Positions 23,185-31,698 of a stretch of DNA of 43,056 nucleotides are shown here, piece by piece. Numbering within the stretch: position 1 is the first letter of the stretch; the number at the start of each line of letters is the position of its first letter. This DNA is from RGIG1681 sp045657465 (GTDB taxonomy: Bacteria > Bacillota > Clostridia > Christensenellales > UBA1242). The translations under genes were made by a program, and so were the position numbers. Location of the stretch: contig JAZOTD010000006.1 of NCBI GenBank assembly GCA_045657465.1, positions 1 through 43,056 of the forward strand, in the 5' to 3' direction. A model generated the notes under the pieces. The model was not told the origin of the DNA and made no database searches. It saw only the letters and a list, made by a program, of their open reading frames with translations.

Positions 23185-23242
23185 CATAATCTCCTTATAA
23201 TAATAGTATATACCACCAAGCAAAAAACACAAAACAAATAAT

Positions 23243-23270
23243 AAAAAAAGATAGGTTAAACCTATCTTTT
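23243..23270 (-). terminator. DUF378 gene terminator
   Basis: Minus strand AAGATAGG with CCTATCTT around TTAA (about 23249-23268), then seven T; the hairpin includes the last codons and stop of the gene. Confidence 0.75.
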
Positions 23271-23486
23271 CATTGTTTCGTCTCTTGAAAACAATCTGTT
23301 TCTTCTAACACATAGTTGAATTAGCATCCAAATCGCAGCGAGGCCCACGAGTGCATACAAGATTCTAACAAACACACCTGTGCCAAAAATCCAACTTAAC
23401 AAGTTCCATGAAAACACTCCAACCAAAAACCAGTTAAGCCCGCCCAAAATTAGAACGCTAAGTGTTATAATATTTGCAATAATCAT
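23262..23486 (-). CDS. DUF378 small membrane protein (YuzA-like)
   Basis: 74 residues from ATG 23486, with AAAGGAG 8 bases upstream; the frame extends 17 codons further but without a ribosome site. Two membrane helices (about 3-21 and 34-56) surround the family's ILGGLNWFLVGVF motif; the end is polar (RRNRLFSRDETMKR). DUF378 proteins occur widely in Bacillota with no settled function. The upstream DNA carries a 20-base element shared with the region upstream of the M23 gene at 36858. Confidence 0.85.
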   Translation of the reverse strand: MIIANIITLSVLILGGLNWFLVGVFSWNLLSWIFGTGVFVRILYALVGLAAIWMLIQLCVRRNRLFSRDETMKR

Positions 23487-23523
23487 CGTTTTATCTCCTT
23501 TACTAATAGATTCTGCAAAAATC

Positions 23524-23543
23524 AAAATTTTATACATAAAAAA
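23524..23543 (-). promoter_or_regulatory. 20-base box shared with 36897-36916
   Basis: An identical 20-base AT-rich stretch (minus strand core ATGTATAAAATTTT) lies upstream of both genes, 38 bases before each start codon. It may be a promoter element used by both genes. Confidence 0.4.
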
Positions 23544-23564
23544 AGTATAACCTAAGTTATACTT
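23536..23564 (-). terminator. secG terminator
   Basis: Minus strand AAGTATAAC (23556-23564) with GTTATACTT (23543-23551), 4-base loop, seven T. The T-tract runs into the shared box at 23524-23543. Confidence 0.85.
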
Positions 23565-23573
23565 CTCTTTTTC

Positions 23574-23900
23574 TTAAATTGTACCTTGATAAATTTGTGT
23601 CATAACCAAGAATGTGATGCACAAAACCATAATTACAACTGCACAAACGATTGTCCAGTTCTTGATTTTTCCTTGAAGAGTTGCACCTTTGTTTCTGTTA
23701 TAAAATGTATCAGTTTGACCAGAAATAGCAGAAATGCCATTAGTGTTGCTTTTTTGCATAACAACCAACACAATCATTGCAATTGAAAAAACTGCAAGCA
23801 ATGCCATGATAACAATTTTAATAATAGGCCAAGAATCAACTACCCAAGCAGCGGTTCCTGCGTTTTCATCTTTACATAAAAAATTAAGAATATTTAACAT
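23574..23900 (-). CDS. secG: Protein translocase subunit SecG
   Basis: 108-residue SecG, the small auxiliary subunit of the SecYEG channel. Two membrane helices (about 27-49 and 85-104) flank the family's loop VMQKSNTNGISAISGQTDTFYNRNKGAT, which includes the conserved glycine-rich stretch. A leading 25-residue extension before the first helix is slightly long for the family. ATG 23900 has GGAGG 4 bases upstream. Own extended promoter, but the 50-base gap from the preceding gene has no terminator, so it can also be read from the pgk-tpiA unit. Confidence 0.9.
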   Translation of the reverse strand: MLNILNFLCKDENAGTAAWVVDSWPIIKIVIMALLAVFSIAMIVLVVMQKSNTNGISAISGQTDTFYNRNKGATLQGKIKNWTIVCAVVIMVLCITFLVMTQIYQGTI

Positions 23901-23920
23901 AAATCCTCCAAACACAATGG

Positions 23921-23949
23921 ATTATAACACATAAAATCACAGATTTCAA
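23921..23949 (-). promoter_or_regulatory. secG promoter
   Basis: Minus strand TTGAAA (23944-23949), 17-base spacer ending in an extended -10 TGT, TATAAT (23921-23926). Confidence 0.85.
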
Positions 23950-23950
23950 G

Positions 23951-24181
23951 TTATTTGTAATATATAAATAGGAAAATAAGTGCGATAATTACCAAAATAA
24001 AGATAAATATCAAAAATCCTCTAACAGGTCCTTTTTTAGGAATCCACTTACCCTTTATGAGAGAATCGACAATCAAAAAGAATATAAGTGCACCAAAAAG
24101 AGTCACACCCAAAATAGTTAAACTCTTTTCAGTTTCATTCTGTGCCAGCATAAAAAATAACGAGCAAATTGTTTGTAACAT
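23951..24181 (-). CDS. Small two-helix membrane protein, unknown
   Basis: 76 residues, ATG 24181 with AAGGA 8 bases upstream and 11 bases after the tpiA stop, so it is the third gene of the pgk operon. Two strongly hydrophobic helices (about 22-40 and 53-74) are joined by a basic loop KGKWIPKKGPVRG, so the loop is probably cytoplasmic. I do not recognise a family. Its position between tpiA and secG is the only hint. Confidence 0.7.
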   Translation of the reverse strand: MLQTICSLFFMLAQNETEKSLTILGVTLFGALIFFLIVDSLIKGKWIPKKGPVRGFLIFIFILVIIALIFLFIYYK

Positions 24182-24192
24182 AATATTTTTCC

Positions 24193-24909
24193 TTATCTAC
24201 TTTGTGCGATTGCAACAAAATCTTCAGCTTTCAAGCTTGCGCCGCCAATCAAAACACCATCAACTTCATTAAGTGCCAAAATTTCTTTGCTGTTTGATGG
24301 TTTAACAGAACCACCATAAAGCACAGGAACATCAACGTTAAATGTATCTTTAACAAGTGTTTTAATGTATGTGTGAACCTTAACAATGTCTGCAGTTGTT
24401 GCAACGACGCCTGTTCCAATAGCCCAAACTGGTTCATATGCAATGATAATGTTTGAAAAATCAGTGATTCCAGCAAAACCTTCAACAATTTCTTTCTTTA
24501 ACACTGATTTATATTTTGTTCTTTCTTCTAATGTTTCACCAATACAGAAAATAACTTTAAGCCCTGCATTTAATGCTGAAACAAGTTTTTTGTTAAGCAT
24601 ATCATTGGTTTCACCAAAAATTTGTCTTCTTTCGCTGTGACCAACAATAACATAGCTAGCCCCTGCACTTTTAACCATATTTGCAGAAATTTCACCAGTA
24701 TAAGCACCCTTTTCTGCAAAATAGCAGTTTTCAGCACCTGTAGCCATAAGCTTTTTAGCAGAGTCTGCAAATGATTTAATCATTACTGAAGGAACGCAAA
24801 CAACCAAGTTGTTTTCTTTTTTAGCGTTTTTCTTCACATATTTAACAAAGTTTGGAATATCTGAAAAATCATTGTTCATTTTCCAGTTTGCAACAATATA
24901 CTTATCCAT
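24193..24909 (-). CDS. tpiA: Triosephosphate isomerase
   Basis: 238-residue TIM barrel interconverting DHAP and glyceraldehyde 3-phosphate. Catalytic residues are in place: ANWKMN (Lys10 region), VIVGHSERR (His near 91), AYEPVWAIGTG (catalytic Glu near 160) and the phosphate-binding LYGGSVKPSN and IGGASL ends. Slightly shorter than the usual 250. It starts 8 bases after pgk with AGGTGA as ribosome site, and is part of the pgk-tpiA-membrane protein unit. Confidence 0.97.
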   Translation of the reverse strand: MDKYIVANWKMNNDFSDIPNFVKYVKKNAKKENNLVVCVPSVMIKSFADSAKKLMATGAENCYFAEKGAYTGEISANMVKSAGASYVIVGHSERRQIFGETNDMLNKKLVSALNAGLKVIFCIGETLEERTKYKSVLKKEIVEGFAGITDFSNIIIAYEPVWAIGTGVVATTADIVKVHTYIKTLVKDTFNVDVPVLYGGSVKPSNSKEILALNEVDGVLIGGASLKAEDFVAIAQSR

Positions 24910-24917
24910 ATTTTCAC

Positions 24918-26219
24918 CTATTTTTTAGAATTTGTTTTTGATTTAATAGTTGTCTTTTTTGCTGTTTTTGGTTTTTCAAGAGTTTTCTTGTCCATTTCAG
25001 CAAAATTTGGTGTTTTCACTTTCTTTTTTGTTTCTTCTTTGTCTAAAAGCATTGCAACACCTGGCATTGTAGCGCCTTCCAAGAATTTCAATGTTGCACC
25101 GCCACCTGTTGAAAGATGTGTAACTTTGTTTGCAAAGCCAAGTTCTTGGATTGCAGCAACACTATCACCACCACCAACAACTGAAACAGCGCCTGATTTT
25201 GCAACAGCTTTTGCAACTGAAAGTGTGCCTTTTCTAAATTTCTTAAATTCAAACACACCCATAGGTCCATTCCAAATAATAGTCTTTGCATTCTTGATTT
25301 CATTTGCAAAAAGTTTTCTTGTTTTCTTGCCGATATCCATTGCTTGATAATCACTAGCAATTTTATCAACAGCAAAGTTTTTGCATTTTGCTTTTGGCGA
25401 AAACTCATTGCCTGCAGCAACATCAATTGGAAGCACCAAGTTCACGTTTAATGACTCAGCTTGTTCCATGAGTTGTTTTGCAACATCAAGTCTATCTTCT
25501 TCATATTTTGAGAAACCAATGTTATATCCTTTTGCAGCTAAAAATGTGTTTGCCATTGCCCCACCAATTAAAAGTGTGTTGGCTTTTGTCATAAGCTTTG
25601 AAATGACATTGATTTTATCAGAAACCTTTGCACCACCCAAGATAACAACAAGTGGTCTTTCAGCATTTTCCATAGCATTAGAAAGTGCCATAATTTCACT
25701 ATCCATCAAAAATCCTGCAACTGCTGGAATATGATTTGCAATGCCTGCTGTTGAAGCATGAGCTCTGTGAGCAGTTCCAAAAGCATCATTAACAAACACA
25801 TCAGCAAGTGATGCAAGTTCTTTTGCAAAAGTTTCATCATTTGCCTCTTCTTCGCTATGGAAACGAACATTTTCAAGCAAAACAATTTCGCCTTCTTTCA
25901 TTTCTTTAACAAGACCTTTTGCACTGTCACCAATAACATCTTCAGCCATTTTAACTGGCATATTCATAAGTTCAGAAAGTCTTTCAGCAACTGGCTTTAA
26001 TGAATATTTTTCATTAACAACACCTTTTGGTCTGCCAAGGTGAGAACACAAAATAACTTTTGCGTTTTGTTTAACCAAATAATTAATTGTTGGAAGAGCG
26101 GCACGAATTCTTGTGTCGTCAGTAATTTTTCCCATATCATCTTGTGGAACGTTAAAATCCACACGAACAAACACTCTTTTGTTTGCAACTTCAATATCTT
26201 TAAAAGTTTTCTTTTTCAT
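24918..26219 (-). CDS. pgk: Phosphoglycerate kinase with lysine-rich C-terminal tail
   Basis: Glycolytic kinase (1,3-bisphosphoglycerate + ADP). N-terminal VFVRVDFNVPQD and LCSHLGRPKG bind the substrate; the C-terminal nucleotide domain has ILGGAKVSDKI, IWNGPMGVFE and VGGGDSVAAIQ, ending STGGGATLKFLEG. The normal enzyme ends about residue 395; here about 35 further residues follow, rich in Lys, Thr and Pro and with no hydrophobic core (for example LEKPKTAKKTTIKSKTNSKK). The tail is in frame, before a single TAA. ATG 26219 has AAGGGGA 8 bases upstream. First gene of the pgk-tpiA unit. Confidence 0.96.
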   Translation of the reverse strand: MKKKTFKDIEVANKRVFVRVDFNVPQDDMGKITDDTRIRAALPTINYLVKQNAKVILCSHLGRPKGVVNEKYSLKPVAERLSELMNMPVKMAEDVIGDSAKGLVKEMKEGEIVLLENVRFHSEEEANDETFAKELASLADVFVNDAFGTAHRAHASTAGIANHIPAVAGFLMDSEIMALSNAMENAERPLVVILGGAKVSDKINVISKLMTKANTLLIGGAMANTFLAAKGYNIGFSKYEEDRLDVAKQLMEQAESLNVNLVLPIDVAAGNEFSPKAKCKNFAVDKIASDYQAMDIGKKTRKLFANEIKNAKTIIWNGPMGVFEFKKFRKGTLSVAKAVAKSGAVSVVGGGDSVAAIQELGFANKVTHLSTGGGATLKFLEGATMPGVAMLLDKEETKKKVKTPNFAEMDKKTLEKPKTAKKTTIKSKTNSKK

Positions 26220-26274
26220 ATAAAAAGTCCCCTTGATTAATAAATTATATGCGATTATTTAAAAGCACATTATA

Positions 26275-26304
26275 ATTATAGTAAAAAAAAATAAAGGTTG
26301 TCAA
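26275..26304 (-). promoter_or_regulatory. pgk promoter with -35 box inside the dus terminator loop
   Basis: Minus strand TTGACA (26299-26304), 18-base spacer, TATAAT (26275-26280). The -35 box straddles the loop of the hairpin that ends the preceding gene. A second TATAAT lies closer to pgk without a good -35. Confidence 0.7.
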
Positions 26305-26321
26305 ATAATAACAACCTTTAT
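26283..26321 (-). terminator. dus terminator
   Basis: Minus strand 11-bp stem ATAAAGGTTGT (26311-26321) with ACAACCTTTAT (26291-26301), 9-base loop, then eight T. Confidence 0.88.
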
Positions 26322-26326
26322 TTTGC

Positions 26327-27268
26327 CTAAAAAACCATCATTTTTGTTAAAAATTCCTTAATTTCAGCGTATTTTTCCATTTTTAACAATTTAACAAGTG
26401 CTTGCGAGTTTTTATACTTGCCACTCAAATATCCAGCCAAGTGCGAACGCATATATTTCACTGCATAAATTTCTGAATAATGCTTTATCAATGTTTCATA
26501 ATGAAATTCAATTTGTTTGAGTTTATCCACCTCAAAATTTTCGCCAGTGGTTATCTTTTTAAAGAGTTCAGGGCAACCCACTGCTGCTCTACCAATCATA
26601 ACCCCATCACAACCAGTAATTTCTAAAATCTTATCAAAATCTTCTTTTGACCTGCAATCACCATTTGCAAAAACAGGAATTGACACCGCATTTTTAACTT
26701 CACGTATTTTTTCGTAATCAACCTTGCCAGAATAACCTTGAACTTTGGTTCTTCCATGCACAGTAATTGCAGACGCACCTGCTCTTTCACACATCTTTGC
26801 AAACTCTATTGCATTTATTTCACTATCACTGTGACCGAGTCTAAATTTGACAGTTATCGGTTTTTCTGTGTTAGAAACACATGCTCTAATCACCTGCTGT
26901 GCAAGTTCAATATTTTGCATAAGCGCACTGCCATCACCATTGTTATAAATCTTTGGCGCAGGACATCCCATGTTTATATCTATAATATCAAATTTGCTAA
27001 TTAGTGGATTTTTAACAGCTTCCGCCATAATTTCAGGCTCATGACCAAAAATTTGAATCGCTTTAGGGCTTTCTTCATCAAAAGCAAACAACATGTCTTC
27101 TGTTTTTTTATTTTTATAATGCAATGCCTTTGCGCTAATCATTTCAGTAACAGTTAACCCAGCACCATAATCATGACACATTTTTCTAAAGGCTAAATCT
27201 GTAAACCCTGCCATTGGTGCCAATATTGCATTTGATTTAATCTCAACGTTTTTAATAAATATACTCAT
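26327..27268 (-). CDS. dusB: tRNA-dihydrouridine synthase (DusB type)
   Basis: 313-residue FMN enzyme that reduces uridines in the tRNA D-loop region. LAPMAGFTDLAFR forms the FMN-binding start; DINMGCPAPKIYNNGDGSALM carries the catalytic Cys near residue 100; TVKFRLGHSD, TVHGRTKVQGYSG and DGVMIGRAAVGCPELF complete the TIM barrel signature. Length is normal. No Shine-Dalgarno site precedes ATG 27268, but a promoter ends six bases before it, so the message should be leaderless. Its -35 box overlaps the stop region of the flippase gene at 27300. Confidence 0.95.
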   Translation of the reverse strand: MSIFIKNVEIKSNAILAPMAGFTDLAFRKMCHDYGAGLTVTEMISAKALHYKNKKTEDMLFAFDEESPKAIQIFGHEPEIMAEAVKNPLISKFDIIDINMGCPAPKIYNNGDGSALMQNIELAQQVIRACVSNTEKPITVKFRLGHSDSEINAIEFAKMCERAGASAITVHGRTKVQGYSGKVDYEKIREVKNAVSIPVFANGDCRSKEDFDKILEITGCDGVMIGRAAVGCPELFKKITTGENFEVDKLKQIEFHYETLIKHYSEIYAVKYMRSHLAGYLSGKYKNSQALVKLLKMEKYAEIKEFLTKMMVF

Positions 27269-27274
27269 AACGCA

Positions 27275-27303
27275 ATTTTAACAAATAACGTTATATTTTT
27301 CAA
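27275..27303 (-). promoter_or_regulatory. dus promoter, predicted leaderless
   Basis: Minus strand TTGAAA (27298-27303), 17-base spacer, TAAAAT (27275-27280), six bases TGCGTT, then ATG 27268. The same GCGTTATG junction occurs at the gene ending at 38273. Confidence 0.65.
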
Positions 27304-28868
27304 GTCAATTTAGTTTTATATGGTCGAGTTTCTTCTTTTTCTTTTAAGACAAAGAACACATAATATGTAACCATAAACACCGAAACTGTAATTATTCCAG
27401 CCAAAAACAGCGATGTCACATCACCAAAAACAGACCTAAACAGCACATTTGCAAGGTATGCAAACATACACACCAACACCTGCTGAATGGCAATATAAAA
27501 CACACTTTCTTTAACAGTGGCTTTTGTTAGTTTTTTAATCTTTTTATAATTAAGCCAAAAAACCAAAACATAACACGCCCCACCAGAAATAACTGCTCCA
27601 AAAATATTAATTTTTGGAATCAACAACAATGCAACGTCAAGCCCAAGCTTAACCCCGCTCCCCGCAAGCAGCGACTTGATTGTAAACTTCTGTTCTCCAA
27701 GCCCTTGCAAAATTCCAGATGTGACTTGCACAAGTGACAAAAACACAATGTTAATCGCACCCAAAAACAGCAGCTTGGTTCCAGTCAAAATCTCCATTTT
27801 ATCAAAACTTGTACCATATAAAAAATTGAGTGCCTGTTTTCCAAAGATTACAAAACACACAAAACATGCAAGCGAAATACTCAAGCATATTTGATATGCC
27901 TTTTCAACAAGTCCTTTAACCTCTTTTGATGACGCATTGTTATGTTTTGCCACAAGCCCACTAACACTTGGCAAAATCACCGCTGAAATTGACACAGATA
28001 TAATCACAGGAATATTCACAAGCGGTTCAACAACACCTGATTGAAGCCCCAAAAGCATTGTGGCATTTTCATTAGAAAATCCCGAAATCATCAGCAAATT
28101 AACCACTAAAAAACTATCAATCATTGTGGTTATGGGTGCAATCAAACTGCTAAAAGTCACCGGAACCGACATCATCATCAACCTTTTTGAATGCTCTTTA
28201 TAAGATAGCGCATTCAGGTCTTTATCAATATGGTGTTTTTTAGAATAAGCCAAATATGTTATAAGCAAAAACACAAACGCAAATAGCTCACTAATGCTCA
28301 CACCCAAAAGTGCACCAAAAACTGCATACTGTGTTCCATAAACAATAAATTCGCTAGCAAAATAAAGCCCAAACACAAGTTTTATAACTTGTTCGACAAG
28401 TCCAGAAATTGCTGTTGGAAACATCAATAAATTGCCTTGAAAATAACCCCTAAACGCCGAGAGCACACCAACAAACAGAATCGCAGGAGCAATTCCATAA
28501 TAACAGATATATCCACCTGCATTGCCCTGCCAACCAGCAATAAGTTTTGCGCCAAGCACAACCAAAACACTTCCAATAAGCGAAATTATTGTCAAAAACA
28601 ATATTGATGTTTTTAGCAGTTTTTTTGAGTCATATCTTTGATTTTTGCTGTTATATTCTGCCACAAGTTTTGATATCGCCACCGGAATCCCTGACGTTGA
28701 AATTGTTAAAATTAAACAATATAAAGGAAAGGTCAATTGATACTGCCCCATGCCAACACTTCCAACAATTTTTGCAAGTGGCAAGCGATAAATCGCACCA
28801 ATAACCTTTCCCAGCAAATTACACAAAATCAAAATGATGGCACCCTTAACAAACACCTTGTTTTTCAT
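27300..28868 (-). CDS. MurJ/SpoVB-type polysaccharide flippase
   Basis: 522-residue membrane protein of the MOP (MVF/polysaccharide transport) superfamily with about 14 hydrophobic helices. The beginning GAIILILCNLLGKVIGAIYRLPLAKIVG and YQLTFPLYCLILTISTSGIPVAISKLVAEY matches the SpoVB/YtgP branch of Bacillota that moves lipid-linked cell-wall precursors across the membrane. A long loop with charged residues (SYKEHSKRLM) sits near residue 220. No Shine-Dalgarno site is clear before ATG 28868; a CATAAT lies six bases upstream, but its -35 is poor. Gap of 34 bases to the anchored protein gene upstream, without a terminator. Confidence 0.88.
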   Translation of the reverse strand: MKNKVFVKGAIILILCNLLGKVIGAIYRLPLAKIVGSVGMGQYQLTFPLYCLILTISTSGIPVAISKLVAEYNSKNQRYDSKKLLKTSILFLTIISLIGSVLVVLGAKLIAGWQGNAGGYICYYGIAPAILFVGVLSAFRGYFQGNLLMFPTAISGLVEQVIKLVFGLYFASEFIVYGTQYAVFGALLGVSISELFAFVFLLITYLAYSKKHHIDKDLNALSYKEHSKRLMMMSVPVTFSSLIAPITTMIDSFLVVNLLMISGFSNENATMLLGLQSGVVEPLVNIPVIISVSISAVILPSVSGLVAKHNNASSKEVKGLVEKAYQICLSISLACFVCFVIFGKQALNFLYGTSFDKMEILTGTKLLFLGAINIVFLSLVQVTSGILQGLGEQKFTIKSLLAGSGVKLGLDVALLLIPKINIFGAVISGGACYVLVFWLNYKKIKKLTKATVKESVFYIAIQQVLVCMFAYLANVLFRSVFGDVTSLFLAGIITVSVFMVTYYVFFVLKEKEETRPYKTKLT

Positions 28869-28902
28869 ATCTTTATTATGGGTTTTGCTTTGAAATTTAA
28901 TA

Positions 28903-29496
28903 CTATATCAATTCAAAAACAACATAAAAACTAATTTTTGCACCTTCCAAATCTTCCCCAGCAAGCGCATCAAGCCAAATAAAAAATGTCAGTTCTTTTG
29001 TCTCGTCATTTTTTGAAAAACTAGCAAGCTCCACAATGTCTTCTTCCAAGTTTTTGTTTGCATCTTTAACATCTTTTAACGCAATATAAATATTTTCTCG
29101 TTCTTCCTTAACTGCCAATTTATCTTTTTTTGATTCGATTTTTATGTTTTTAATCACAATTTTAAAATCTTGACTTGTTTTCACATAAACCTTTGAATAA
29201 TAACCTTCAGTCGTGCCTTCATCAGTAATTGTTGACGGAATTTTAAATTCATCATCAAGCTCGCCAGTCGCAGGCTTAAGCCCAGTCTCAAGGGTTGATA
29301 GCTTAAGCTCTGTCACTTCTTTTTTTAACTCTTTGTCTCCATACACTTCAATTCCACTTTCAGCAATCACACCAACTGCCTGAACAACAATTTTGGTTTT
29401 CACAAAAACAAACGATGAAAAACAAATACCTATAATAGAAAAAAATATAGCCATAAACACAACCAAAAAACTAGCTGCAACCGATTTTTTATTCAT
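28903..29496 (-). CDS. Membrane-anchored extracytoplasmic protein, unknown
   Basis: 197 residues. One N-terminal hydrophobic segment (about 7-30, after MNKKSVAAS) acts as signal anchor; the rest is polar and outside, with an acidic/lysine-rich stretch and a predicted beta-rich end (TFFIWLDALAGEDLEGAKISFYVVFELI). I do not recognise a domain; the layout resembles pilin-like or secreted coat-type subunits, but no motif supports this. ATG 29496 is used because GAGGT precedes it; earlier in-frame ATGs lack one. It reads into the flippase gene. Confidence 0.65.
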   Translation of the reverse strand: MNKKSVAASFLVVFMAIFFSIIGICFSSFVFVKTKIVVQAVGVIAESGIEVYGDKELKKEVTELKLSTLETGLKPATGELDDEFKIPSTITDEGTTEGYYSKVYVKTSQDFKIVIKNIKIESKKDKLAVKEERENIYIALKDVKDANKNLEEDIVELASFSKNDETKELTFFIWLDALAGEDLEGAKISFYVVFELI

Positions 29497-29584
29497 ACAC
29501 ACCTCTTGCATAATTATTTCCACAAGATGCGTTTTTATACCAAATTTAACCTGAATTTAAAACTTAAATTAAAATAAATTGTGC

Positions 29585-29616
29585 ACAAAAAAAGATAAGC
29601 AAATTTGCTTATCTTT
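29585..29616 (-). terminator. Terminator of the 63-aa membrane protein gene
   Basis: Perfect 26-base palindrome: AAAGATAAGCAAA (29591-29603) and its complement (29604-29616), with T-runs on both strands. Confidence 0.85.
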
Positions 29617-29623
29617 TTCATTC

Positions 29624-29815
29624 TTATTGTTTCTTAAATTCTTTGCTATATCTCCAAATAATAACTGAAGATGTCAAAACTAAAACAAGTGTTGCAATTG
29701 AAAGCCACAAAACAGTTGTGTTAAACTTTGTAACAATAACACAAGCAGCAGCAATTCCAATTAACAATAAATTAATAATAAAAGTAATAATCAATGCTTT
29801 TCTTGAAATATCCAT
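29624..29815 (-). CDS. Small two-helix membrane protein, 63 aa
   Basis: MDISRKALIITF start, two helices (about 8-27 and 34-53), then the basic end YSKEFKKQ. AGGAAGG 7 bases before ATG 29815 and a complete promoter and terminator make it a real monocistronic gene. No family recognised. Confidence 0.7.
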   Translation of the reverse strand: MDISRKALIITFIINLLLIGIAAACVIVTKFNTTVLWLSIATLVLVLTSSVIIWRYSKEFKKQ

Positions 29816-29843
29816 AACTACCTTCCTTTCGTTTAGTAATGAT

Positions 29844-29852
29844 ATTATAACA
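29844..29852 (-). promoter_or_regulatory. Extended -10 promoter of the 63-aa gene
   Basis: Minus strand TGT then TATAAT (29844-29849); only a weak -35 (TGGAAA) at 17 bases. Confidence 0.55.
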
Positions 29853-29880
29853 CATATTTAATCAAATTTCCATAGTTTTC

Positions 29881-29900
29881 AAAAATTAGTTCTAATTTTT
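29881..29900 (-). terminator. Probable terminator of the Smr gene
   Basis: A/T-rich hairpin AAAATTAG with CTAATTTT overlapping the stop codon, followed by TTTTT on the minus strand. Short loop, so moderate. Confidence 0.45.
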
Positions 29901-30155
29901 TAGAATATATATTGTTCTGCCAGCATCAAGATTAATTTTTTCACTAATCATCGAATGCTTAAACTCACTGCGAACCAGTTTTTTGATAATAGTGCCACCA
30001 TGATAGCCATGCACCACAACCAAACATTTAATATCTGCATCAACAAGCCCCATTTCATAAATCAGGCTTGCTTTTGCATCTTCTTTGGTCATGTTGTGCA
30101 AATCAATAGTTTTGTATTTCCCATAATAAAACTCAATAAATTCATCTGGAATCAT
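29892..30155 (-). CDS. Stand-alone Smr-domain protein
   Basis: 87 residues, essentially just one Smr (small MutS-related) domain, a fold known for nicking nuclease activity in MutS2 and other proteins. Motif 1 is TIDLHNMTKEDAKASL (about 16-31), and motif 2, normally HGxGxG, reads VVHGYHGGTIIKKLV (about 47-61). It may bind or cut nucleic acid, but the variant second motif makes activity uncertain. AGGGTG 6 bases before ATG; 14 bases after the stop of the anchored-protein gene, so co-transcribed with it. Confidence 0.8.
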   Translation of the reverse strand: MIPDEFIEFYYGKYKTIDLHNMTKEDAKASLIYEMGLVDADIKCLVVVHGYHGGTIIKKLVRSEFKHSMISEKINLDAGRTIYILKN

Positions 30156-30169
30156 ATCATCACCCTAAT

Positions 30170-31582
30170 TTATATTCCAGCAATTCCAATAACATTACCA
30201 AATTCATCATATATTTCATTATCATATCTTGTTCGTGGGTCCCAATATTTATATGTATAAACACCGGTTGTTGCATCAATATCGTAGAATTTTTCAACAT
30301 TAGCTGCAGAAAGTTCTGCATAATTGATAATAAACTCAAAGTCAAGGTCATAGTCTAGCAAATCAATATTGATATCAAACGTTCCATTTGCGTCAAAATA
30401 ATCTTTTGACACAACAAGTTTATAATAATTTCTCATAGGTTGAACTTTAAGATAATTCTCGTCAGCGCCCAAACTAAATACCACATCTTTGTTATAGTCA
30501 TCAAGATAAACAATATCGCCATTGGTATAAACTTTTCTAAATTTTACATACAATGTGTCAACCTTGTCAGTGAAATATAAATCATATATTGGTTTTTCAC
30601 CGGTTCTTGCCAAATTATTTTCAGCTTTTTTATAAGACAAATATCTATCCAAAATGCTAGCATCATTCAAGATGTTTTCTTCAGTAAGGTTTGAGTCATC
30701 AATAATTGTAGTGTTCATATAAACCATCTTATCTTCAAAGTTTGGACTCTTTGAAACCACCATTTGCAAAAACTCTGGTGTGTACGCCACAACGTGAACA
30801 TTTACAACATAGTTATTTAAAACACTTTCCTTTCCTTCGCCAGTGTAAGTGTATGATTGAATAGCAATTTGCTCATCAACGTTTTTTGTAATTCCAGACT
30901 TACATTTAACAACAAGTCTCTTGTTTACTGCATCAATAGACACAGACTCAAACACATCTTTGTTTAATTGAGATTCATCAATTCTAAGAAGATTGTTGTT
31001 AAGTTCATCATCAGCACTTTCACCAAAAGAAGAGAATGCCAAATAATCATAACCATATGAAATTGAGTCAGAATAACCAATTATGTGATTTGGAAAATAT
31101 GATGCAAATTCGCCATAATATTTATAGTCAAACACATTAAATGAACTTGAGATTTGATCATAAACATAAATGTCAAAACTATCAGTTACATCGGCATGCG
31201 ATGTTTTTATTGTCGCCTTTCCTGCTCCAACATAATTAACATAACACTTGTTGTCTTTATAAATAATTTTAGCAACATTATTGTTTGAACTTTCAATTGT
31301 AATTTCAGGATCATCAATTGACATGTTTGAATAAATTGCAATTTCTAAAAAGTTTTCTTCTTCACTGGTCATATAAACTTTTTTATTTTTCATGTGCTTA
31401 TATGAGCGTTCTGTATCGCGATATATATACCCTGTTGAATCTTTTAACGGCTCAACAATTCTAAGGTCATAAATATAATAGGTTTTATTTTTTTCAACAA
31501 GCACAAAACCAGCAATCGCACCTACTACTACCACCAAAAGAATAGCGGCAAAAATACCAACTAATTTAAATGTCTTCTTCAT
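30170..31582 (-). CDS. Membrane-anchored extracytoplasmic protein with Big-like region
   Basis: 470 residues. Signal anchor at about 5-28 (LVGIFAAILLVVVVGAIAG), then an all-beta extracellular part. Residues about 80-140 (ITIESSNNNVAKIIYKDN...AGKATIKTSHADVTDSFDIYVYD) look like a bacterial Ig-like (Big_2) fold. The end, TYKYWDPRTRYDNEIYDEFG, is strikingly aromatic and charged. AGGGGATG lies 4 bases before ATG 31582. Function not recognised; likely a surface or envelope protein. The Smr gene follows in the same unit. Confidence 0.72.
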   Translation of the reverse strand: MKKTFKLVGIFAAILLVVVVGAIAGFVLVEKNKTYYIYDLRIVEPLKDSTGYIYRDTERSYKHMKNKKVYMTSEEENFLEIAIYSNMSIDDPEITIESSNNNVAKIIYKDNKCYVNYVGAGKATIKTSHADVTDSFDIYVYDQISSSFNVFDYKYYGEFASYFPNHIIGYSDSISYGYDYLAFSSFGESADDELNNNLLRIDESQLNKDVFESVSIDAVNKRLVVKCKSGITKNVDEQIAIQSYTYTGEGKESVLNNYVVNVHVVAYTPEFLQMVVSKSPNFEDKMVYMNTTIIDDSNLTEENILNDASILDRYLSYKKAENNLARTGEKPIYDLYFTDKVDTLYVKFRKVYTNGDIVYLDDYNKDVVFSLGADENYLKVQPMRNYYKLVVSKDYFDANGTFDINIDLLDYDLDFEFIINYAELSAANVEKFYDIDATTGVYTYKYWDPRTRYDNEIYDEFGNVIGIAGI

Positions 31583-31615
31583 AACATCCCCTATTATATT
31601 TTAATACATAATAAA

Positions 31616-31643
31616 TATATAATAATTAATAAAGGGATGTCAA
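31616..31643 (-). promoter_or_regulatory. Promoter of the Big-like protein gene
   Basis: Minus strand TTGACA (31638-31643), 16-base spacer, TATATA (31616-31621). Confidence 0.7.
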
Positions 31644-31659
31644 ACAAAATAAATTGACA

Positions 31660-31692
31660 ACAAAAAAGAAGTGCTTTCGCACTTCTTTTTTA
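31660..31692. terminator. Terminator of the beta-helix surface protein gene
   Basis: AAAGAAGTGC with GCACTTCTTT around TTTC (stem about 31667-31688), T-runs on both strands; serves the minus-strand stop at 31699. Confidence 0.85.
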
Positions 31693-31698
31693 TTTTAA

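Noticed and set aside
23100..23260. Specific pepF promoter
   Set aside because: Several AT-rich pairs are possible (for example TTGTGT-16-TATACT), so I cannot choose one.
28868..28903. Leaderless promoter for the flippase gene (CATAAT six bases before ATG)
   Set aside because: No acceptable -35 at 16-18 bases; the gene may be read through from the upstream gene.
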